From Deinococcus sp. Leaf326 (lineage in GTDB: Bacteria; Deinococcota; Deinococci; Deinococcales; Deinococcaceae): a DNA stretch of 43,583 bases. Position numbers and translations under genes: made by a program. The notes under the pieces are model-generated. The model worked only from the letters and a program-made list of their open reading frames with translations. It did not search any database and had not been told where the DNA came from. Numbering within the stretch: the stretch's first letter is position 1; each line of letters begins with the position of its first letter. Of this stretch, positions 1 to 8,764 are shown piece by piece. The DNA lies in contig NZ_LMOM01000076.1 of NCBI RefSeq assembly GCF_001424185.1, positions 295 to 43,877 on the forward strand, given 5' to 3'.

Positions 1-198
1 TGCCTGGGGTTTCCCCGTCAGCAACTCAGTAAATATAGCCTTTACTTGAAAATCTGTCAAGCTCCTGCTCACATCTTCCGAGCGCCTGCGGCGCAACTGA
101 GGGCGAACCCGGACGAACCGCACCGTCCCACCAGCCCAGTCTGCCATAAAGCGGTCAGACCGGCCCAGAAAAATACGGTCTGTATCCGGCGATGTCAA
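1..198 (-). other. possible partial ORF at the left edge
   Basis: An open minus-strand frame runs from a TTG codon at 198 off the left edge, giving about 66 residues with an Arg-rich middle. I recognise no family in it. Codon choice is only weakly biased to GC at third positions, so it may be chance. It is recorded because it is the only open frame covering this stretch; nothing else is visible in positions 1-240. Confidence 0.2.
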
Positions 199-321
199 GC
201 CTGGACGTGGCGGTCATAGATTGGCTTCCGGAAGATGACGCTACAGTCTGAAATAGAGCTCAGCTGGCTGCTCCAGCTCTCGCTGACCTCTGACAGTGGC
301 AAGTGGCGTTGCATGGCATAA

Positions 322-570
322 AAAAATGCGCTCAGAGATGAGATCGGCCTGATCCTCGATGTTGATCCCCCGAAATATGGGCTCGACACCAGCAGGTGGA
401 CTACAGCGCATATTCGGCCCGTTGTCAGCGTGACCTACGACATCTGGCTCGATCGCACGCGCCTCTCCCGACAACTGAAACGCTGGGGGTTCTCGTATCA
501 GCGGGCCGTAGAGCGTAACGACGACATCGCCACCTGGCTCCGCGTCCACCATGACACGCCGGGAAAAAAT
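322..570 (+). pseudogene. IS630-type transposase remnant
   Basis: This frame reads LRDEIGLILDVDPPKYGLD, then a Trp-Thr-Thr segment, then RLSRQLKRWGFSYQR and an acidic/Trp tail. In IS630-family transposases this is the N-terminal helix-turn-helix/winged-helix region (the Y-G-L...W-T-T...L-K-..-G-.-S-.-Q pattern). An in-frame TAA at 319-321 cuts it off upstream and the DDE catalytic domain is absent downstream, so only an internal fragment remains. No terminal inverted repeats were found. The family assignment is by motif memory. The fragment marks past transposition just upstream of the broken sensor kinase. Confidence 0.5.
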
Positions 571-655
571 TCGCTGAAGGCACCACGACGGTGTGCCTAC
601 ATGGGAATGATTTCATCCCCGCACCGAAGGAACGCGCCTAAACTATGCCTCATCC

Positions 656-3600
656 ATGTCTTCACCCTCTGCGCCTGCCGCCGCACCCTTCGACGTGCTG
701 GTCCTGGTTGCCCCGGTAGGTACCCCGGAGGCGACCTTAGCAGTGCTGGCCGAGCTTCCCCCCACCTTGCCCGTCGCGGTCCTGATCATGTCCCCGCAGG
801 AGAAGCCTGCCTTGAAGGACCTGCGCCGCCTATCACTCCTTCCTATGCGCGAGGCGGAGGACGGCGCGGTTCTGGAGTCAGGCAACGTCTACGTCGCTCC
901 ACCGCGCCAAGTTCTCACCATCCGCCCTGGACTGCTCTGTGCCCTCACCCCGCAGGACGACCGGCCCTCGCCGCCCCCACTCGACCAGTTGCTGGGCTCC
1001 CTAGCCCTCAGTGCCGGTTCGCGTGCGCTCGTGGTGATCCTGGGCGGCGAGGGCCAGGAGGGGGTGGCTGGAGCGCGTGCTCTGCGCGGGGTAGGCGGCA
1101 CCGTGCTCGTCCAGCGTCCAGAAGAAATGACTGGAGCTGCCTTACCGACCCTCCTGCTCCAGACGGCCACACTGGTGCTGTCTCCCGCGACGCTGGCTCG
1201 GGTGGTCGCTGACCTCCTGGGGCACCGCTTGAGTGGGTATAAAGATCCCTATCAGGCGGTCCCCTCCTTTGAAATCACGGAGCGTAAGTACCGCGAAGCG
1301 AATCAGGCCTTTCTGGTTGAAATTTCCAGAGACCTCAGCCAGCTCGCCAGCGAGAAAGAACTGTGCCATACGGTCGGCCTAAAACTGGCAGCCCATCTGG
1401 GACTGACCTGTTACCACTATGTGGATGTGGATGAGGACCGTGCCGAGGTGACGGTCCTGCATTTCTGGCATGCGCTGGACGTGCCAGAGATCCTGGGCAC
1501 CTATCCCGTTGCCGGGTTCATCGCTTCTGACAGGCTGGGTGGGTTGCGCGCCGGGGAAACGACCATCATTCACGACGTTCAAAACGAGCTCCAGGAAGAC
1601 TCGCCCGCAGCGGCGGGGCTGAGGGAGGGGGCCGCGGCCCAGAAGATCAGCGCTTACGTGGCCGTACCCTACAGCCAGGACGGACGGTGGAAGGCCTATT
1701 TCGCCGTCGCGGACAGCCAGCCGCGGCGGTGGACGGAACTGGAAGTTAGGCTGATTCAGGAGGTCGCCGGCCAACTGTCTCCGCGCATCGAGCGTCTCCG
1801 TGTCCAGGCTGCCCTGCGCGCCTCTGAAGCGCAGTACCGCCTGGCCGAAGAAGCCGCCAATGGTCTGAGCTATACCTGGAACCTGGAGGCCCTCCACGTT
1901 ACGCCGGGCGGTTTAGCTTCGTCATCCACCCCTAAGGACATCCGGGAGTCGTTGAGGACCCTCACGCCCACGTATAGCGACGGCTTCAGCAGGGTTCTGG
2001 GATACAGTCCCGGCGAAGTGCCGCTGACCTGGGCGGCGTGGCAGGCGCTGATTCATCCGGATGACCTAGAGCGGGTATCGGCCGAATACGGCCAACCGTT
2101 TCTGCCGGGTCGCTCCTCGATTGAGTACCGGCTGCGTCACAGGGACGGCCATTATCTGGACGTCCTCGACCATGGCGTAGTGATCCTTGATGAACAGGGC
2201 CGTATTCGCCGCCTCACCGGCTCTGTCACGGATATCACCGAACGCAGGCGCGCCGAGGAAGCCCTGAGAGAGAGCAAGGAGCGGCAAGTGTTTCTGCTAC
2301 GGCTCAGCGAGACCCTACGGACTGAGCCCGACGTGAACGCCGTGGCAGACCGGGCGCTGGGACTGCTTTTGGAACAGCTGAGCCTGGACCGCTGTTCCAT
2401 CGCCGAGTACCAGCTGGAAGAAGACTGGGCAGACCTCACCCATCAGGTCGGCAACGGCCGCATGCCGCCCCTGCCGAACGGTGTCCGCCTGTCGGATTTC
2501 CCGGAGGCTCTCCAGGTGATGCTCGACCGGACGCTGGTGATTGAGGACGTGACCCACACGCCTGGCCTCTCGGACCTGGACCGGAAGAACATGAACAGAC
2601 TCGGCGTGGGCGCGCTTGTCGCCGCGACCCTGCGCAGAGGGGAGGGGCGTCCGCTTCGGTGCATCTTCGCCGTCTCTGCAAGTGCTCGGCCCTGGACCTC
2701 CGGTGAGATCGCCCTGATCGAAGAGAGTACCGAGCGCACCTGGGCGGCGATGGAGCAGGCACGGGAGGAGATGCTGCGCCGGCAAGCGGAGGAACTCAAC
2801 GCCTTTCTGGTCCGCTTCACTGACACTGTGCGCCGTTTCACCGACCCACAGGCCGTCGCCGAAACGGCTTGCCGACTCATTGCCGAACGGCTCGGCGTCG
2901 AGCACGCGTACTGGACGGAGGTGGACTGGGCCACGCGCGAGCACGTTATCACGGCCTCAGTCCACACCCCGGGCGTACCCGTACCCGTCATCGAGAGCCG
3001 TTTCCCGGTCGGGGACTGGGAACCCCTCGCGTCGTTACAACGCGCCGGCCTTCCCGTCGTGGTGGACGACACCCAGGAAGACAGCCGCCTTCCGCCCGAG
3101 GTGAAGGCAGGCTACGTTCAGATCGCTGTCGGCGCGGACCTGTCCGTTCCGGTGACAATAGACGAAAAGCTACGCTGCGCACTCGCAGTCAATCAACGGC
3201 TGCCGCGTCACTGGAGCGAGGGGGAGATCGCACTTGTTCAGGGTCTCGTGGGACGTTGCTGGTCCGAGGTGGAGCGCGCCCGAGCCGAGGAAGCCCTGCG
3301 CGCCTCGGAAGCCCGGTTCCGGGCCGTCGCCAACCTCGTGCCCGATCTGCTCTGGGAAAGCGAACCGGACGGGTTGACCCCCTGGTACAACCAGCGTTGG
3401 CTGGACTACACCGGTCAGACGTTCGAGCAGGCAACCGGCTGGGGCTGGACAGACGCTATTCACCCGGACGACCGCGAGGGCTCAGCCCGGCGGTACGGTC
3501 AGGCCGTTCAGTGCGGGCAGCCGCTCCGGCAGGAACACCGCATCCGCCGTCACGATGGCGAGTACCGCTGGTTCGTGGTCAATGCCTTTCCTCTGCGAGA

Positions 3601-3868
3601 TGAAGACGGTGAGGTCAACCGGGTTTACGGCGCGGCCACCGACATTCACCACCTGCGCGAGAAGTCTGCGGTGCTCGAAGCGCGTGTAGAAGAACGGACC
3701 CACCAACTGGCGGAGCTCAACGCCGAGTTCGAATCACGCAACCGGGCCCTGGAAGCGTTCGCAGAGCTGACCCGCAGTCTGGCCCTGCATCTCGACCCGT
3801 ATGCCCTGATCCGGCGGGGGCAGGAAGTCGCCCTCTCTCTGCTCCCGGAAGGCTTTGCGACGTACTAG
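656..3868 (+). CDS. CheB-like/GAF/PAS multi-sensor protein (5' part of a broken histidine kinase)
   Basis: The 1070-residue frame carries a CheB-methylesterase-like region (about 12-190), GAF (218-385), PAS (391-530, ending in D-I-T-E-R-R), GAF (545-700), GAF (715-875), PAS (885-1000), a coiled coil (1000-1035) and the start of a fourth GAF. It stops abruptly at a TAG after GFATY. The homologous sequence resumes one frame over as SLWRLRTQVGDM just before 3895, so a one-base deletion near 3868 is the simplest explanation. The kinase domain lies downstream in two further pieces. In the CheB-like part none of the catalytic Ser, His or Asp positions is kept: the usual SGTG-x-DG loop reads GGEGQEG. 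It was probably a cytosolic sensor, since no membrane segment is visible. As it stands the protein lacks a kinase domain. Confidence 0.75.
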   Translation: MSSPSAPAAAPFDVLVLVAPVGTPEATLAVLAELPPTLPVAVLIMSPQEKPALKDLRRLSLLPMREAEDGAVLESGNVYVAPPRQVLTIRPGLLCALTPQDDRPSPPPLDQLLGSLALSAGSRALVVILGGEGQEGVAGARALRGVGGTVLVQRPEEMTGAALPTLLLQTATLVLSPATLARVVADLLGHRLSGYKDPYQAVPSFEITERKYREANQAFLVEISRDLSQLASEKELCHTVGLKLAAHLGLTCYHYVDVDEDRAEVTVLHFWHALDVPEILGTYPVAGFIASDRLGGLRAGETTIIHDVQNELQEDSPAAAGLREGAAAQKISAYVAVPYSQDGRWKAYFAVADSQPRRWTELEVRLIQEVAGQLSPRIERLRVQAALRASEAQYRLAEEAANGLSYTWNLEALHVTPGGLASSSTPKDIRESLRTLTPTYSDGFSRVLGYSPGEVPLTWAAWQALIHPDDLERVSAEYGQPFLPGRSSIEYRLRHRDGHYLDVLDHGVVILDEQGRIRRLTGSVTDITERRRAEEALRESKERQVFLLRLSETLRTEPDVNAVADRALGLLLEQLSLDRCSIAEYQLEEDWADLTHQVGNGRMPPLPNGVRLSDFPEALQVMLDRTLVIEDVTHTPGLSDLDRKNMNRLGVGALVAATLRRGEGRPLRCIFAVSASARPWTSGEIALIEESTERTWAAMEQAREEMLRRQAEELNAFLVRFTDTVRRFTDPQAVAETACRLIAERLGVEHAYWTEVDWATREHVITASVHTPGVPVPVIESRFPVGDWEPLASLQRAGLPVVVDDTQEDSRLPPEVKAGYVQIAVGADLSVPVTIDEKLRCALAVNQRLPRHWSEGEIALVQGLVGRCWSEVERARAEEALRASEARFRAVANLVPDLLWESEPDGLTPWYNQRWLDYTGQTFEQATGWGWTDAIHPDDREGSARRYGQAVQCGQPLRQEHRIRRHDGEYRWFVVNAFPLRDEDGEVNRVYGAATDIHHLREKSAVLEARVEERTHQLAELNAEFESRNRALEAFAELTRSLALHLDPYALIRRGQEVALSLLPEGFATY

Positions 3869-3894
3869 GTTCCCTCTGGCGGTTACGCACCCAG

Positions 3895-4629
3895 GTGGGG
3901 GACATGCGCAACCCGGCTCTCCAGGCGATCGTAGAGGCCGGGCTGAACAGGGGTGATATTCCCAGTCTCGACCAACCTTGGAAGAGCGGCTCGCCGTTCT
4001 TTCAGGGACACTATGCGCCGGACACCGATGGCCTGGGCGCTCTGGAGCACGGCACGAACGCGGTGGCAACGCTTCCTCTGACGGTCGGTGGCCGTCAGGT
4101 CGGGGTTTTCGCTGTAGCACTCTTCGGTGAGCGTGCCTGGTCGGGCGCCGACCGGGCCATGCTGGAGACAGTCGTCCGCAACCTGGGGCTGGCTCTGGAG
4201 CGGGCAGAAGCAGTCCGTACCCTGGCCGAGGAACGCGAAGCACTGGGCACCTTCGCCCAATTCGCTGAGCAGGCCAATGAACTTCAGGAGGTGCCGGCCC
4301 TCGCGCAATACGCCACCGCGGTGCTTCAACAGGTGCTGTCTCCAGGCAACACCGTGTACCTCGAACGCGAAGGAGAAGTCTGGCAGCTGCGTCATGTCTC
4401 CGGCCAGCTCGACCCTGAACTGGAAGCTGCCCTGCGCGGGGGCGTACCTGCCGCTCTGCCCGGCTTTGAGGTTTCCTTCGGGCGCCGGGAACCCGTGTTC
4501 TTCGAGCATTGGGACCCTGGCGAACTCGCTCCTCCGGTTCACTTCACGGCTATCGCCACATACCCCCTGTTTCCCCAGGACCACCCTGCCGGAATGCTCA
4601 GCATGGCCCTCATGGACCGCCCCGCCTAG
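3895..4629 (+). pseudogene. GAF-GAF middle fragment of the broken histidine kinase
   Basis: This continues the gene that starts at 656, in a different frame. The coding match begins slightly upstream of the ATG at 3895, with GSLWRLRTQVGD, showing that the ATG is not a genuine start. It contains the rest of one GAF domain (about residues 1-105), a helical linker (AEAVRTLAEEREALGTFAQF) and a second GAF (about 115-244). It ends at a TAG (4627-4629) exactly where related kinases have the sequence R-P-x-W-T-E-R-E, so a Trp codon TGG changed to TAG is likely. The same frame continues into the kinase piece after the stop. Confidence 0.7.
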
Positions 4630-4647
4630 ACTGAGCGGGAGAAGGCC

Positions 4648-5451
4648 GTGTTCCGCGCCGTGGGGGACAGTTTCCGCCTAGCTGTAGAACGCAACTCCCA
4701 GCTGCAACAGATCGGGCGGCAGCGCGAACGTCTGGCGGACCTGAACGCCGAACTAGGAAATCTCATCACCCGCACCGCCCATAACCTCGAAGCTCCGGCG
4801 CAGAAACTCAGCCACCTGCTGGGCCCCGGCCTGTCAGGCGGCGCGCAGCCTTTCGACGGCCTTTCCCCCTACGACCCCGCGCTCCTTCAGGAGGAGATCG
4901 CGCGCCTGAAAGGCGTGGCCGAGGACCTCCGGCACCTCGCCCACCTGGAAGTGCGTCCGCTCAGCGCCGCGCTGCTGCCCTTGGGCGAAGTGTTCGCGGA
5001 GATGCGGGCAGCGTTGCCACACTTCCCGGGGCGACCGGTGGCCTGGCAGGTGGCCCGCCTGCCCATCGTGCGGGGAGACCGGGCGCTCCTGCGGCAGGCC
5101 CTGGAGGTGCTGATGACCTTTACCCTGAGTGACACACGCGGCGCGGGCTACGTGACGGTGGACAGCGCTGTCGTCGGCGGCGAAGTGCAGATTACGGTAG
5201 AGGACGACGGTGTAGGCCTCGTGGCCGAGGAGGCGGCGACCCTCTTTGACCTAGTGGTCCGCACAGATCAGGGCGTCCCGGTGCTAGAGGGCGGCGGCCT
5301 GATCCAGGTGCGGCGTATCCTGGCCCGCCACGGCGGCTGGGCTTGGGCGGAAGCCCGGAGCACCGGTGGAAAAGTAGTGCTGACCTTTCCCCAGGATGAG
5401 AAGGTGGGTGAACTCGAGGCCCTGTTTGGAGATGACCTGCCGGGGGCCTGA
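4648..5451 (+). pseudogene. HisKA/HATPase 3' fragment of the broken histidine kinase
   Basis: This is in frame with the 3895-4629 piece and separated from it only by the amber codon. The H-box is present (RTAHNLEAPAQKL, His about residue 45). The ATPase half is weak: the N-box position reads LMTFTLSDT without the usual Asn, G1 is VEDDGVGL, and the G2 region (EGGGLIQVRRIL) departs from G-x-G-x-G-L. The fragment could be translated by itself from a GTG near 4648, but would lack all sensor domains. Its end faces the convergent kinase gene at 5466 with 14 bases between them. Confidence 0.7.
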
Positions 5452-5465
5452 GACGCAGCTCTGGT

Positions 5466-6653
5466 CTACTCGGCCGCCTTCGGCCAGGCGAACCAGAAGG
5501 TCGCGCCCTGGTCGACCCTGCCTTCACCCCAGGCCCGCCCTCCGAAACGTTCGCAGAGCCGCCGAACCACTGCCAGGCCCAGACCCGTTCCCTCGTACGA
5601 GCCTGGGGGATGCAGGCGGCCGAACAGCTCAAAGGCCTTGTCCTTGTGGCGCAGGTTGAAACCGACGCCGTTGTCCTCAACCCCGATGCGGTACTCGGTG
5701 TCTGTACTCTGAACCAGGATATGTAGGCGAGCGCGTTCGCGGGTCCGGGTGAACTTCAGGGCATTGCCAACATACTCGTGCAAGATCAGTTGCAGCACCT
5801 GGCTGTCCCCATACACGGTGGGCAGGGGGACGGCCGTCACCTGCACGTCACGCCCCGCCATCTGGGGCTGGACTTCCTTGAGGACCTCACGCAGGACTTT
5901 GCCGAGGTCCACACTGCGCATGCGGGCTCGCAGGTTCCGGGCCCGCATATACCCTTTGAGCGAATCGAGCAGGGCCTGCGTCTGCTGCATGGCCTTGGCA
6001 GCGTGGTCCAGCGGCGCCGCGTCCTCGGTACCCGGCTTGACCAGGGTCAGGAAGTTCTCGGCGCGGGTCACGGTGCTGGTCAACTCCCGGGCCGAGAGGA
6101 ACATCACGCTCTCGAATTCCTCTTCGAGCCGCAGAATCCGGTAACGCTGATCCTGAAGTTGCTGCGTCTGAGTCTGGTTGACGTCGAGAAGGGTTCGGTG
6201 GGCGGCCTTGAACGCCGTCACGTCGGTCAACGTGAGGTGGCAGGTGGCCGGCTTGCCTTCCCGCTGCTGTGACACAGCTTCCACCGCCAGGTCAAGGACC
6301 TGCCCATCCGGGAGCCGCACCTGAATCTCACCGGTCTGCGCCCCCCGGTCTCCAAGGGCTCGTCCTAACAGGGCCGTGAACGTGGGCCGGGAGGCCGCAG
6401 CGATCAACGGCAACAATGGACGCCCCGTGAGCCCCTGAGGGCCAGACGCGAGCAGGGCGGCTCCCCGGGCATTGACATCTATCACACGTCCCTGGGCGGA
6501 GACCAGAAGGGCGGCCTGGGGGGCACCATGAAACAGGGCCTTGGCCTGCACAACAGCCGCCTGGAGATGCTGGACCTGAGCTTCCAGCGTTTGCAGTCGG
6601 GCTTGGGCCGACGAGGGAGTGTCGGTGGGCTGGGAGGGAGGCTGGTGGGTCAT
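5466..6653 (-). CDS. PAS-domain histidine kinase lacking the H-box histidine
   Basis: The 395-residue protein has an N-terminal coiled coil (about 15-40), a PAS domain (about 40-150), a coiled coil (150-182), a DHp-like helical region (180-240) and a HATPase_c domain (280-393). The ATP site looks intact: N-box LHEYVGNALKF, G1 VEDNGVGF, F-box FELFGRL, G2 EGTGLGLAVV. The H-box, however, reads FLSARELTSTV, so Arg189 stands where the phosphoacceptor His of the S-H-E/D-L pattern should be. No signal peptide or membrane helix is seen, so it is cytosolic. It may be a pseudokinase, a phosphatase-only partner or a sensor that works through another kinase. No response regulator gene is adjacent. The start ATG at 6653 has no strong ribosome-binding site. 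Confidence 0.8.
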   Translation of the reverse strand: MTHQPPSQPTDTPSSAQARLQTLEAQVQHLQAAVVQAKALFHGAPQAALLVSAQGRVIDVNARGAALLASGPQGLTGRPLLPLIAAASRPTFTALLGRALGDRGAQTGEIQVRLPDGQVLDLAVEAVSQQREGKPATCHLTLTDVTAFKAAHRTLLDVNQTQTQQLQDQRYRILRLEEEFESVMFLSARELTSTVTRAENFLTLVKPGTEDAAPLDHAAKAMQQTQALLDSLKGYMRARNLRARMRSVDLGKVLREVLKEVQPQMAGRDVQVTAVPLPTVYGDSQVLQLILHEYVGNALKFTRTRERARLHILVQSTDTEYRIGVEDNGVGFNLRHKDKAFELFGRLHPPGSYEGTGLGLAVVRRLCERFGGRAWGEGRVDQGATFWFAWPKAAE

Positions 6654-6983
6654 CTGAGTTCACCGGGCAGAGGAGGGAAGTGTCCCCGCTGTGACACGGG
6701 GTGCGGAGGAGCCACAGCGGCCGAAGATTAGAACTGGAGCTTACCGCTCCTTATCGTCTCGGATGTGGAAGCTGGGTCAGTTCGGCGCGGCCTATGCGTA
6801 TGCCGGGAACCCCAGCAGACCGAACAGATGTTCCTGCTCTTGGGTCATCCGGTGGTCGCTTGAGCCACCTGGGACACCCGCCGCAGCACACCGAGCCTCC
6901 CTTGAAGAAAGTCCGCCGGCTCAGGGCCGGTCAAGCCGTGGCAACGTAAGGAAACGGGGGAGTGGCGAGGGCATCCGCAGGTT
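6654..6983. other. intergenic, no gene recognised
   Basis: This is 330 bases between the kinase start and the MarR remnant. Short open frames exist on both strands but none shows family motifs or convincing coding bias. The upstream promoter of the kinase gene must lie here, but I see no clear -35/-10 pair. Confidence 0.5.
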
Positions 6984-7244
6984 CTATCCCTCCTTCAATG
7001 TTCCCATCACGTCCCGGCCGACCTCGCGGAGAAAGGCGGAAATCACCTTCCGCTCTGCTGGATCGAACCCATTGAGGCAGGCCGAGAGCAGGCCGAGAAC
7101 CGCGGCCAGCCTGAGCGTGTCCGTACTCTCGCCTTTGAGGGACTGCACCATGACACTGCGTCGGGCAGTTGAGTGGGAAGCCCGTTTCACAAAGCCCCGC
7201 TTGACCAGACGAGCGATCAGGGCCGTGGTCGCGCCCAAGCCCAT
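6984..7244 (-). pseudogene. MarR-family regulator, C-terminal remnant
   Basis: The minus-strand frame gives 86 residues beginning MGLGATTALIARLVKRG, followed by a Gly-Phe-Val-Lys-Arg turn, an ARRSVMVQ strand and the C-terminal helices ending in FLREVGRDVMGTLKEG. This matches the recognition helix, the wing (normally D-R-R) and the dimerisation helices of MarR proteins. About 60-70 N-terminal residues, including the first dimerisation helix and helix 1-2 of the wHTH, are missing; the frame continues upstream only as the shadow of the AraC gene. The wing has A-R-R where D-R-R is usual. This is a 5'-truncated remnant, probably cut when the AraC-VOC pair arrived. Family assignment is from motifs. 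Confidence 0.65.
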
Positions 7245-7283
7245 CTGAACCCGGTCCACTCCCCCACATGGCATGCTCGGGGG

Positions 7284-7733
7284 GTGACCCGCACCTCCGC
7301 CCTGACCCCGCACCTGCGCGAACTCGCGCGGCTGCGCCGTGTCCGCGACCGGATCGACCGCGAGTACGCCCAACCCCTGAATGTCGAGACCCTCGCACGC
7401 GGCGCCAACATGTCGGCGGGGCACCTCAGCCGCCAGTTCCGTCTCGCTTACGGAGAATCGCCCTACAGCTATCTCATGACGCGGCGTATCGAGCGCGCCA
7501 TGGCGCTGCTGCGCCGAGGCGACCTGAACGTCACCCAGGTCTGCTTTGAGGTCGGGTGCACCTCTCTCGGGACCTTCAGCACCCGCTTCACCGAACTGGT
7601 TGGGATGTCTCTCAGCGCCTATCTCCGCCAGGCCAGACAAACAGTAGTCGCCATGCCCCCCTGTGTGGCGAAACAGGTCACCCGACCGGTCAGAAATCGA
7701 GAAGCGTCAGAGCCGGGAGCGCGCCTAGAGTGA
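7284..7733 (+). CDS. AraC/XylS-type transcriptional regulator, HTH domain only
   Basis: Starting at the GTG at 7284, the 149-residue protein is almost entirely an AraC DNA-binding domain. The first HTH is PLNVETLARGANMSAGHLSR (about 31-50) followed by the FRLAYGESPYSYL helix; the second HTH is LNVTQVCFEVGCTSLGTFST with the RFTELVGMSLSAYLR tail (about 81-115). There is no N-terminal ligand-binding domain, so it is a short single-domain member. An earlier in-frame GTG at 7173 would add residues of no family resemblance overlapping the MarR remnant, so 7284 is preferred. The stop codon lies 5 bases before the VOC gene's ATG, so the two are one operon. This AraC-plus-VOC pairing is common, and it suggests local control of the VOC gene. 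Confidence 0.85.
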   Translation: MTRTSALTPHLRELARLRRVRDRIDREYAQPLNVETLARGANMSAGHLSRQFRLAYGESPYSYLMTRRIERAMALLRRGDLNVTQVCFEVGCTSLGTFSTRFTELVGMSLSAYLRQARQTVVAMPPCVAKQVTRPVRNREASEPGARLE

Positions 7734-7738
7734 ATGCC

Positions 7739-8149
7739 ATGGACCTGCTCATCCACCAGACCTTCCTCCCTCATACCGGTCCCGCAGCCGCACTGGCCTT
7801 CTACCGTGACCTGCTCGGTTTCGAGGTGCTCGACGACGTCGGGTACAACGGGATGCACTGGCTGACAGTCAGGCCCCCCGGCCAGGCAGGTCCGTCCATC
7901 GTCCTGTACCCACCAGAGGCCACCCCCGGGATCACGGATGATGAGCGCCGCAGCATCGCGGAGATGATGGCCAAGGGGTCATACGCCACACTCATCCTGA
8001 CCACGGTGGACCTCGACGGCACATTTGGACTTCTTCAGGGCCACGACATCGAGATCGTCCAGGAACCGGCGGCGCAGCCCTATGGGATTCGTGACTGCGC
8101 GGTCAGGGACCCGGCGGGAAATCTCCTGCGGATTCAGGAGCGGCGCTGA
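7739..8149 (+). CDS. VOC (glyoxalase/bleomycin-resistance/dioxygenase superfamily) protein
   Basis: The 136-residue protein has the paired beta-alpha-beta-beta-beta modules of the VOC fold: an N-terminal module with FYRDLLGFEVLDDVGYNG and HWLTVRPP, and a C-terminal module with ATLILTTVDLD, a G-I-R-D-C-A-V-R-D-P-A-G-N segment and a final LLRIQE strand. The D-P-x-G-N motif and terminal Glu are typical, and this Glu often ligates the metal. No specific substrate can be assigned. ATG 7739 is chosen; a GTG nine bases upstream is an alternative overlapping the AraC stop. The gene is co-transcribed with the AraC-type regulator. Confidence 0.85.
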   Translation: MDLLIHQTFLPHTGPAAALAFYRDLLGFEVLDDVGYNGMHWLTVRPPGQAGPSIVLYPPEATPGITDDERRSIAEMMAKGSYATLILTTVDLDGTFGLLQGHDIEIVQEPAAQPYGIRDCAVRDPAGNLLRIQERR

Positions 8150-8241
8150 GCACCATGGAGAAAACTGATGAAAGCCCCCAGAGCCCCAGCCTGCTCCGGA
8201 CGCCGACATATAAGTTCAGCCCTGCATAGGAGGAACAATAG

Positions 8242-8754
8242 ATGACCGTGAAGCCCCCCAGCAAGCTGGCACAACCGTCCAGAAGTACAGCCAGAACAAC
8301 GGAGCCGCAGGGATTCACAGCGGAGGAACGAGCGGCGATGAAGGCCCGTACCCAGGAGCTCAAGGCAGAGGCGCGCCTGGGCAGGAACCGGGCGGAGGGG
8401 GAACGCGCGGTTCTTGCTGCCCTCGCCCTGATGCCGGAACCAGACCGCACTCTGGGTGAGCAGTTCCACGCGCTCGTCGGTGCGGCGGCGCCGGAGCTCC
8501 TGCCGAGAACCTGGTATGGCATGCCCGCCTATGCCAGGGAAGGTCAGGTGGTCTGCTTTTTCCAGAGTGCGTCTAAATTCAAGACGCGGTATACGACGAT
8601 CGGCTTCAGTGACGCGGCAAATCTCGACGAGGGCACCTTGTGGCCAACGACCTTCGCCCTGACGACGTGGACCCCCGAAGGAGAGGCGAAGATCGACGCG
8701 CTCGTGAGGAGAGCCGTGAGCGAGGGGCTGCCCAGTCAGTCGAAAAGGGACTGA
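8242..8754 (+). CDS. DUF1801-family protein
   Basis: The 170-residue protein has a charged N-terminal tail (about 1-50) and then the DUF1801/YdhG-like fold: a helix, LLPRTWYGMPAYAREGQVVC and FFQSASKFKTRYTTIGFSDAANLD, ending with an alpha-helical KIDALVRRAVSEGL. The W-Y-G-M-P-A-Y and F-Q-x-A-x-K-F-K-x-R-Y patterns are the family hallmarks. Some members have been described as frataxin-like iron chaperones, but nothing here proves iron binding. A strong ribosome-binding site, AGGAGG at 8228-8233, sits 8 bases before the ATG. The gene follows the VOC gene by 92 bases and is probably separately transcribed. It ends 10 bases before the convergent flavoprotein gene. Confidence 0.8.
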   Translation: MTVKPPSKLAQPSRSTARTTEPQGFTAEERAAMKARTQELKAEARLGRNRAEGERAVLAALALMPEPDRTLGEQFHALVGAAAPELLPRTWYGMPAYAREGQVVCFFQSASKFKTRYTTIGFSDAANLDEGTLWPTTFALTTWTPEGEAKIDALVRRAVSEGLPSQSKRD

Positions 8755-8764
8755 GCCGGAGAGA

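Noticed and set aside
430..1212. 260-residue plus-strand frame overlapping the start of the sensor kinase
   Set aside because: Only its first part is the IS630 remnant. The rest is a low-complexity frame overlapping the real CheB-like coding sequence in another phase.
8126..8143. CTCCTG/CAGGAG stem at the end of the VOC gene
   Set aside because: Inside the coding region with a 6-bp stem and no T-run; too weak to be called a terminator.
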